Of a stretch of 64,000 nucleotides of DNA, positions 55,944 through 64,000 are shown in pieces (position 1 is the first letter of the stretch; each line of letters starts with the position of its first letter). This stretch comes from Hoplostethus atlanticus. Its lineage: Eukaryota > Chordata > Actinopteri > Trachichthyiformes > Trachichthyidae. The stretch lies in contig JAXDDX010000298.1 in NCBI GenBank assembly GCA_034670405.1, positions 62,001-126,000 of the forward strand, in the 5' to 3' direction. Both the position numbers and the translations under genes were made by a program. The notes beneath the pieces are model-generated. The model was not told where the DNA came from. It did not search any database and worked only from the letters and a program-made list of their open reading frames with translations.

Positions 55944-58900
55944 ATGGCTAATACAACTAATGGTGGTGTGCAGGTGGGCGGGGAAAGCCTAAGGTTTACT
56001 TGTTGGAATGTTAAGGGAATGAATGGGCCAGTCAAAAGAGGACGTATATTCTCTCACCTGAAGCATCTTAAAACTGAGATTGCTTTCCTACAAGAAACGC
56101 ATCTGGTTGTAAAAGATCATTGTAGACTAAAGAAAACTTGGGTGGGCCAAGTTTTTCACTCTGGCTTTAATTCAAAGGCACGGGGTACGGCCATACTGAT
56201 CCATAAAAAACTTCAATTCACTCCCAAGGATATTGTTTCTGACCCCCACGGTCGTTTTATTATGGTGTCAGGATGCCTTTTTAAGACTCCCATATTGCTA
56301 GTTAATATCTATGCTCCCAATTGGGATGATGAGGCCTTCATTAACAAGGTAATTTCTGTCATGCCCGACTTAAATTCGTACCATCTGATTCTTGGAGGTG
56401 ACCTAAATTGTGCCCTAGACCAATCCCTAGACAGATCTAGTTCAAAACAAAGACCTCCCACTAAAATGGCCAAGGCCATATCTGCATTCATGAACCACAC
56501 TGGATGTATAGACCCCTGGCGTTTTCTGTACCCCCATAAAAAAGAATTTTCGTTCTTTTCCAACGTACATAAGACTTATACTAGGATTGATTACTTTTTT
56601 ATTGATAAGGTTCTTCTTCCCTCAGTCAAGCATGTTGAATACTCAGCAATTGTAGTATCTGACCACGCCCCTTTGGTGCTTGACCTCACCTTCTCACTCT
56701 TCCATAAACTTCGCCCTCCTTGGAAGTTAAATTCTTCCCTACTAAACGATGAAAGCTTCTGTACAATGATCTCCGAGAAAATTGATGACTTCCTTTTAAC
56801 CAACAAAACCGACTCTATATCCCCAACTCTGCTTTGGGAAACCCTGAAGGCCGTGATAAGAGGCGAGATTGTGTCCTATTGTGCTAACCGCAACAAATCA
56901 AAGAAACAAGAACAGGAACAGTTAATTGGTCGTATAGCAGAATTGGATAACGAATACTCAATAACTCCCTCCCCTGAACTTTATAAAGAGAGGGTGAACC
57001 TCCAGACGCAATATAATCTTCTCTCGACAGAGAAAACTGAAAGATTGTTGCTGCGCTCACGTGGTTTTATATATGAACATGGGGAGAAAGCTGGTCGATT
57101 ATTGGCACATCAGCTCAAGACCCAAACTGCGTCACGACACATCCCTCAGATAAAGACGCCCTCTGGTGGGTGTACAGTGATCCCATTGGAAATTAATGAA
57201 ACATTTCGAACATTTTATTCTGAATTATATTCCTCTGAATCCCCCAAAGATATCACAGATATGCTGGGATTTTTTAATGACCTGGACTTTCCTACTTTGA
57301 ATTCTGCACAGTGTGAGGCATTGGAACAACCTCTACAGCTGAGTGGGATTTTGGATTCAATCACAGCAATGCAAAGTGGCAGGGCCCCTGGTCCAGACGG
57401 CTATCCGGTAGAATTTTATAAGAAGTTTTCTACTAAATTGGCTCCCCTTCTTTTAGACATGTTCAGTGACTCCCTGGACCGGGGGACCCTGCCACAAACA
57501 CTCACCGAGGCATCAGTCTCTCTTCTATTAAAACCAGACAAAGATCCTTGTGATTGTAGCTCGTATCGTCCTATCTCACTGTTGAATGCAGATTATAAAA
57601 TTCTTGCCAAGACCCTGGCCACACGTCTGGAGGTAGTATTACCTGATATCATCTCAGATGACCAAACAGGCTTTATGAGGAATTGCCATTCCTTCTCGAA
57701 TATCCGTCGCCTTCTTAATGTTATCCATTCTTCTGCCTCCTCGGAGACCCCGGAAGTTGTGGTCTCTTTGGATGCGGAGAAAGCCTTTGATAGGGTAGAG
57801 TGGGGATATTTATTTGAAGTTTTCAAGAATTTTGGTTTTGGTCCTACGTTTGTCTCTTGGGTGTCACTTCTTTACTCCGCTCCTAGGGCTTCCGTGGTAA
57901 CCAATGGAATGAGATCTCAGAACTTTACACTCTCAAGGGGTACTCGGCAGGGGTGCCCGATAAGCCCCCTGCTGTTTGCCCTGGCGATCGAACCTTTGTC
58001 CATTGCACTTAAATCGGCACCCTTTTTACAGGGTATTCGCAGGTGGGGGTCAGAGTATAAACTTTCTTTATATGCGGACGACTTATTGTTGTATATATCA
58101 GACCCTGTCTCTAGCGTGCCACGGATTGTTGAGATGCTGAGGGGATTTGGGACATTTTCGGGCTACAGGCTAAACTTTAATAAAAGTGAATGTTTTCCGA
58201 TAAACAAATTGGCCCTTCGAATTCCTGACAATTGCTTGCCCTTCCGGATATCTGAATATGGCTTTAAATATCTGGGGATTAATATCCGTCGTACTCTAGC
58301 TAGTTTGTTTGAGGATAACTTCTTACCTCTTGTTGACAAACTTAAGGTGGACTTAGAAAGGTGGAGCATTATACACGTCTTTGGCAGGGAGAGTAAATTG
58401 CATTAAAATGAATATTTTGCCCCGTTTTCTATACCTGTTCCAGTGTCTGCCAGTCTTCCTACCTAGATCCTTTTTTTGCTCTGTGGATAAACTTATCTCA
58501 TCGTTTATATGGGGAGGTAAAAACCCTAGAATTAAAAAAGAACATTTGCAAAGACACAGATCTGATGGTGGATTAGCTCTCCCCAATCTGAAAATCTACT
58601 ACTGGGCTGCTAACATACAAAAAATAGTCCTTTGGGTTCAGAACCCCGATTCGAATTGGTGTCAAATGGAGGCGAGCTCGTGTCCTTCCACATCCTTGTT
58701 GGCCCTAGTCACGTCCAACCTACCCCTGTCTCCCAACCGGTATTCCTCTAGCCCTGTTGTGGTGGGCACTTTAAGGATATGGTCTCAGTTCAGGTCCTTT
58801 TTCGGACTCCGTGATTTATCACATCACAGTCCTATTTGTAACAACCATCTTTTTACCCCTTCGGGGATGGACCCAACCTTTTCAATTTGGTGTAGGGCAG

Positions 58901-59763
58901 GGCTTATTAGATTAAGGGATATGTATGTAGACGGTGTTTTTGCTAACTTTGGGGAATTGTCAAAAAAATTTGACCTTCCAAAATCCAACCTGTTTAGATA
59001 CTTCCAGGTTCGGCATTTTGCTAAAACATATAATCCATCCTTCCCTAATATCCCCCCTAAATCAGGAGTTGATTCCATCTTGGACGCCCCCCTGCAAGTA
59101 AAGGGGCTCATCTCAGGTATATATGATATAGTTACCTCTCTAATGGTTCCCTCTCCGGACAAGATTAAGGCGGGCTGGGAAGGGGAACTTGGGGAAACCC
59201 TATCAGAAGAATTCTGGAATCAGACGCTAGAAAGAGTAAATGGTAGCACATCCTGTGCCAGACTAAGTTTGATACAGTTCAAAGTTGTACATCGTACCTA
59301 TTACTGTAAGACCAGATTGTCCAAGATATATGCCGGTGTTGATGATACCTGCGATAGATGTCATTCGTCACCGGCAACTTTAACACATATGTTCTGGTCT
59401 TGTCCTTGTTTAGTGAAATATTGGACCGTTATCTTCAGATCACTATCAGAGGCATTTAATATAAACTTACAGCCATGCGCTGAAGTAGCTATTTTTGGCG
59501 TGTTACCTGATGCTCAGATACTTAGTAAGAAGCTTAAAAATGGTATTGCCTTTGCATCATTACTTGCACGGAGGAGAATCCTGCTAGATTGGAAATCGCC
59601 ATTTCCCCCTAAACCAGACCTTTGGCTGAAAGACGTCATGCTATATCTAAATCTTGAGAAAGTTAAATATGCCCTGAGAGGGTCACCTAGTGGATTTGAG
59701 TCCACATGGGGGCCCCTACTAACTTATTTTAACAAGTTGAAGAGACTGCCGGACATCCCTTGA
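55944..59763 (+). pseudogene. LINE ORF2 endonuclease/reverse transcriptase, one frameshift
   Basis: From ATG 55944 the apurinic endonuclease spans residues 1-250: FLQETHL (48-54), NIYAPN (121-126), GGDLN (151-155), SDHAPL (239-244). Reverse-transcriptase blocks follow: SYRPISLLNADYKILAK, DDQTGF, VSLDAEKAFDRVEWGYLF, RGTRQGCPISPLLFALAIEP and the catalytic YADD at 710-713. Near 58370-58380 one base is lost, and the frame shifts to 58381-59763. There AGRVNCIKMNILPRFLYLFQ continues the usual L1 sequence, and a C-terminal Cys/His motif (CDRC...LTHMFWSCP) is intact. Repairing one base would give about 1,270 residues; all key catalytic residues that I can place are present. Confidence 0.92.
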
Positions 59764-60342
59764 GGTTGTCAATGTAATATGCCCATCTCTGACTCATGTG
59801 CCCCCCTCCCGCCTTGCACACCAGCTCACACAATAAGGCCAGGGTTTGTTAATCTGTATTTAATTTCATTTCTTTGAAATATATATATATATATATATAT
59901 TTTTTTTATATCCTTTTTGTATTTTTTATTTCTTAAATTTGTTATGGTTTTTAATTTTAAATGTATTTATTTATTTATTATTATTTTTTTTTAAAATGTA
60001 TTTATTTATTTTTAATTATTATTATTTATTAATTTTTTGTCTTTCTTGTACTAAGTTTCACTGTATTCTTTTTCTTCCTTAAATATACGCACTTAAGAAA
60101 GTCATTGAAAACTCTGTTCCATAAGAATTTTCTATATGTTACTGTGTCTTAGAATAAGAAACCAGGCATACTATGGGTTTTGATTGTTTTGAGGGATAAA
60201 AAGACCTAAGAGGGATAAGGGTGGGTAATGGGATTGTTAATCTTATTTGAAAAAAAAAAGAAAAATTATATGTACATTGTCTTTTCTGTAATAACCTTTT
60301 CCCAATTGCGAAATAAACACATTTACAAAAAAAAAAAAAAAT
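59764..60342 (+). other. LINE 3' untranslated region and A tail
   Basis: T/A-rich with a TATATA run at 59880-59900, a TTTATTTATT block, AATAAA near 60312 and 15 A residues at 60327-60341. Confidence 0.85.
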
Positions 60343-60420
60343 GTATTTTTTATTTAGGAAATGTAGTGGAGTAAAAGTGAAAGTTGACAAAAATATTAAA
60401 ACTCAATGTGACACGGAATA

Positions 60421-60620
60421 GACTACGCCACCCTGGGAATTACGCCCAGGGAAATAGTTCAGCTCGTGTGTGCTTGGGCCCACTCAGGCCTCCAATCGAA
60501 TGAAGTACACAGACCGTCGCTCAAGTATAAATCATAACAAGGTTTTTATTGATCAACTTAAACTTAAGACAAAGAAGTATCAAATAATAGCAATAATAGC
60601 CACAGGGAGGAGAATAATAA
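60421..60620 (-). other. LTR-like scrap
   Basis: AATAAAAACCTTGTT reads on the minus strand near 60540, preceded by a small CCCTGGG...CCCAGGG hairpin at 60431-60458. It could be an LTR piece; no termini were found. Confidence 0.3.
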
Positions 60621-60894
60621 ATATAGCCGCAAGCGGCGATTCGCGGGTTCAAACCATTTTGTTACAGCAAACTGCATGCAGAGTGACAGAAGATAAATTC
60701 CACAAACAAATATATGCAGTTAACTGTATGTTTAAGTAAGCAAGGCCACCAGGACAGAGGCTTCCATTCTCAAACAAAAAAGCCCAGTTTAAAAATAAAA
60801 GCCCCAGAAAAATACTATACTGTAAGCCCATGTAGCACTTGTGTCACTGTATCCACAGCGTAAGTATACAACTGGACTAGTTCTAGGTTCGTGG

Positions 60895-61388
60895 TAGGGA
60901 TGAGTTCGAATTTTCGAATAGTCGTGCCAGTCTCCACATTCGATTTTCATGTCAGTCGGAAAAAAAAATATTAGTATTATTTATTTATTTTTAATGAATG
61001 GTTTAGTTACAACCTAAATATAGGCTAATACTACTGTACTAATACTACTTCGGCGGCAGGACTTATCCTTACGCCCGGGTCACACTGGACGCGGAAGGAA
61101 AAGGAAGCGCCGCGATCAGCGCCGATCAAGCGAGCAGGAGTTTGGTTGTTCAAACCAGACGCCAAAACGATCGCTTGAAGTGCCTATTTATGTGCAATAC
61201 CCTTTGATTTTAATGATCCATTCTATTGAAAAGAATAACTGAATTTCGTTTTTTTTGTTGTTTTTTTTTGGGGGGGGGGGGGGGGGGCGGGGGCGGGGGG
61301 GGGGCGGGGGCGAGTCAAATATTCGAAATTCGGTCTTAAGAACAGTAGACTATTCGAAAATGATTTTGGTCAGTTATGCACATCCCTA
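60895..61388. mobile_element. hAT MITE with perfect 8-bp target duplication and poly-G tract
   Basis: TAGGGATG...TCGAATTTTCGAAT at the left, inverted ...CACATCCCTA at the right, flanked by GTTCGTGG at 60887-60894 and 61389-61396. A G-run of more than 40 bases with few interruptions lies at 61270-61312. No coding. A related end occurs near 27660-27703 (CCATCCCTA). Confidence 0.9.
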
Positions 61389-62373
61389 GTTCGTGGGAGT
61401 GGTGATGATAATGTAATAAATCAGACCAGAGACACAGAGCTTTAAATATAACAGCCAGCAATTTAGTGATTGGAAAGGTAACAAACAAACAAAAATAACA
61501 CTTATCATACAATAAATCAATCTTCTTATAGGCCTAAATCACAGGTAAGTATAACCAAACTTTTTTGGTTTCTCCTTTCCTATAGATTAGTTAGTCTAGT
61601 CAGTTTAGTCAGGTTTCTATCATAACTTATTTTAGGTTAGTAGGTTATGCCTATTTTAGCTTAATAGGTTATGTCTTATTTTATTCCCTGAGTTAAGTCT
61701 TATTATTTTTCCTTTACAGGTAAACAGGTAAGTAAACCTTAAAATCCATGACAGGTAAATCAGAGATATAACCTTTTGGGTTTAACTCTTTTCCTTTCTT
61801 CCCCGACAGGTAAGATACAATAAAATTCACCTTTCTTCAATCTAAACATCAAATGAACATTACATCATCACAACAACATAACATTGGAAATTCTTGAAAT
61901 AAATGTAATGTAGTACCAAAGTGGTATATTCTTTTCAGTTCTTTTCAAACTCAGTTCTAGTTCTTTGTACTGTAGTTCAGTTCAATTCTGTTTTAAGATC
62001 CACAACACTTCTACCACACTGGCAGCGATGTATTCAGCAGTCATCAGACATGTACAGCAGATTCTCACACTGGCACGTGTGTTCAGCTCTCAGACTCGTG
62101 GGTAGCTCGCCATCCTGTCTCTTGCGTGTGTGTATGTGCTGGTCCGAGCGCACACACAATCACACCACGAGGAAGAGTGTCCAACTCCATGAAACAAACT
62201 TCTCAACAAAAAAAACCAAACTCTTCCACAACAACAAAAACGTTACCAGAACAGTTTGTGTGTTAAGGTATTTGCAGGCTTGCATTAAATGGTAAAAAAA
62301 AGTAGTTATTTATGTCTTTTACAAAGTAAATTATCTATCTCTTTCTCTCCGTTTCTCTCTCTGCAGTGCACGG

Positions 62374-63226
62374 TAGTGGTGGGCGGATCGATCCAAATAT
62401 CGATAATATCGATACCAACGTTGGTATTGATATTGATCGATACCAGTGTAATGAGATCGATACTTTAGTTTCAGTTTCTCTCCTGTATGCACTGCTGCGG
62501 TTTCATCAAAGAGGCGACCTGGCTGTCTGTGTAAGTGCCGCTGCTTTCAAGGCTTTGGGGGTTGTTTAGTTATTTACACTTTATTTATTGTATTTTCACC
62601 AATTGTTTTTTATTTTTCAAAGCCAGAAAAGAAGTGCACTGAAGGGGAGAAATTTTGTTTTATTTTTGTATTGTATTTCCTGAACACACATTCTACTTGA
62701 AAAAAAAAAAAAGTTTATAACATTGTGGAGTGATAATTTTGTACACTTTGTTTATTTAAGAAAAAAATCCAGAAAAGAAGTGCAATGAAGGGAGAAATTG
62801 TATTTAATTTTTGTATTGTAGTTTCTGAACACTACCTGAAAAAAAGAATGTTTTAATTTGTTCTCGAGTGATAATTTTGTGCACTTTGTTTATTTAAGAA
62901 AAAAAATCCAGACATGACAATGTATGGGGAAAAATTGTTTTGTTACTGTTCTATTGTTTCTGAACAAAAACTTTTATTATGATAATAAAGTATTTTCTAT
63001 TTACCTATAAACTTTGCCCAAATTCTGTCCTGGGTTTTAACTAATTAATAATCCAAAGGAAAAATCACAAAAACACTTAAGGTCATGAAAATTCATTCAG
63101 ATTTAGCAATTTGATGATGCATCAACCTTAATTATTAAAAAGTATCGGTATCGGTATCGGCGATACTGGCCCTGTATTTACTTGGTATCGGATCGATACC
63201 AAATCTTGCAGTATCGCACACCAATA
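62374..63226. mobile_element. hAT element with perfect 8-bp target duplication and internal triplication
   Basis: TAGTGGTGGGCGGATCGATC at the left pairs with an inverted right end ...ATCGCACACCAATA. GTGCACGG flanks both sides (62366-62373 and 63227-63234). Three tandem units of roughly 140 bp (CCAGAAAAGAAGTGCA...TTTATTTAAGAAAAAAA) fill 62620-62965. No transposase coding. Confidence 0.9.
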
Positions 63227-64000
63227 GTGCACGGTTCTAACTCTGCACCTGTGCTGTAACTTTTTTTCCAAGAGGAAAAAAAACAACGTCTTTCTTAAAG
63301 GGATATTCACTAATTAAAGGGGAATGTTTCACTATGAATTTGTATAGGCATACGTTTTAATTGTTTCTTCTTACAAATTATTTAGTGTCAACATTTTTAA
63401 TTGTAGCCTAATTTATTTGTAACTTAATTTATAAAAATATACTTATTTTATAACCATATTTTAATGTGGGTTACACCCATATGGAAAAACTCATGTATTT
63501 ACAGCACAACTTGCCAGGCCCACGCCCTTGTTCGACAACGCTGTCACCCCCTAATTTGGGGACATGTTTCAACAGCTTAATTAAAAATGTCCACCAAGTT
63601 TGGCGATGTTTGGACAAACTGTCTTTGATTTAAGGCCAAATTTGCACCAGGCCCATGCACATGTTTGGAACTGGTGGCGCCTCGTATTGAGCGATTTCAA
63701 AATAATTTTACACACGTGGTTCAACATTGTTATCAAACATATCCTGCAAGTTTTGTAATGATTGGACAAAACATTTCTGATTTCTAGTCAGATTTCTGTT
63801 ATGCCACGCCCATTTTCTGGCATTTGTAGCGCCACCTAGTGGTAGATTTTATTGAAACTTTCAGGGTATGTTTCAGGTACTTATGTGGACATATCCTGCA
63901 CGTTTTGTGATGATTGGCTGAACCGTTGTTGACTTTGGTCTATTTATGTGCTGAGCCACGCCCTTTTGAACTTCATTGGTCAATATCTTGAAAACTAAAT

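Larger units (their letters stand above)
53913..60342 (+). mobile_element. near-complete L1/Tx1-like LINE with 12-bp target duplication
   Basis: GTATTTTTTATT occurs at 53901-53912 and again at 60343-60354, just after a 15-A tail (60327-60341). The element starts GGGGTTCCGG, a plausible full-length 5' end. It contains ORF1, a 1-kb spacer, ORF2, an AT-rich 3' untranslated region and AATAAA near 60312. Removing it restores the hAT target sequence. Confidence 0.9.
50415..60420 (-). mobile_element. BED-type hAT element split by a LINE
   Basis: The left end CAGTGGTGGATGAAGTGAAA and subterminal ACTTGAGTAAAAG/AAAGTAAAAGTACAAG repeats fit a common fish hAT. Beyond the LINE, 60355-60420 (AATGTAGTGGAGTAAAAGTG) has the matching subterminal style. 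The extreme right tip is missing. A five-part transposase gene on the minus strand fills 50820-53678. It inserted in the gag fragment, and the LINE later inserted in it. Confidence 0.65.
60621..64000 (+). repeat. hairpin-ended dispersed repeat, copy 2, interrupted
   Basis: 60621-60835 match 3077-3290, including the GCCGCAAGCGGC hairpin, and 63400-64000 match 3770-4230 and 3450-3620 in the same orientation. Between them lie two hAT elements and unassigned sequence (61397-62365, with ACAGGTAA/ACAGGTAAG-type short repeats). The copy runs off the window end. Confidence 0.6.

Noticed and set aside
56309-57826. Minus-strand open frames opposite the LINE ORF2
   Set aside because: They are shadows of the plus-strand coding sequence, without motifs.

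Overview
The window looks like repeat-rich, gene-poor DNA of a ray-finned (teleost-type) fish. The evidence is the mix of element families rather than any diagnostic host gene: an almost intact L1/Tx1-like LINE, Rex1/L2-type LINE relics, an I/Nimb-type LINE tail, a tRNA-headed fish-type SINE, many hAT, PIF/Harbinger and Tc1 elements, a Merlin element, an EnSpm/CACTA-like element and minisatellite-bearing Helitron-like elements. Almost every coding stretch belongs to a mobile element. I found no intact host protein gene; a 150-bp open stretch at 42301-42450 and a three-exon remnant at 33897-36403 are the only candidates.

Layout. 1-7.4 kb: a hAT element with a solo LTR inside it, an unclassified repeat family ending in hairpins, one copy (minus) of a minisatellite-bearing Helitron-like element, and a Harbinger element carrying a Myb/SANT exon relic and a tRNA-like stretch. 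7.4-11.5 kb: LINE scraps and a THAP-domain repeat. 11.7-15.1 kb: a decayed hAT with the second Helitron-like copy (plus) inside it. 15.2-23.8 kb: remains of an EnSpm/CACTA-like element on the minus strand, made of a five-exon DUF4806-type gene with one visible nonsense codon and a terminal transposase exon. A Tc1 sits inside a Harbinger element inside one intron of the first gene. 25.2-30.5 kb: a Merlin transposon with very long inverted arms, a four-exon transposase (plus) and a second spliced gene (minus). 33.9-40.9 kb: a three-exon remnant interrupted by a hAT, followed by a TIR transposon with a five-exon DUF7869-like gene (minus).

41-50 kb: a tRNA-Pro-like gene, a SINE, and stacked LINE, Tc1 and Gypsy gag fragments. 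50.4-60.4 kb: a BED-type hAT with a broken transposase gene, invaded by a 6.4-kb LINE that has a 12-bp target duplication, a damaged ORF1 and an ORF2 broken by one frameshift. 60.4-64 kb: a second copy of the hairpin-ended repeat, interrupted by two hAT elements, each with a perfect 8-bp target duplication.

Target duplications, matching intron phases and nesting let the insertion order be read in several places. All family names come from motif recognition; no database search was possible.
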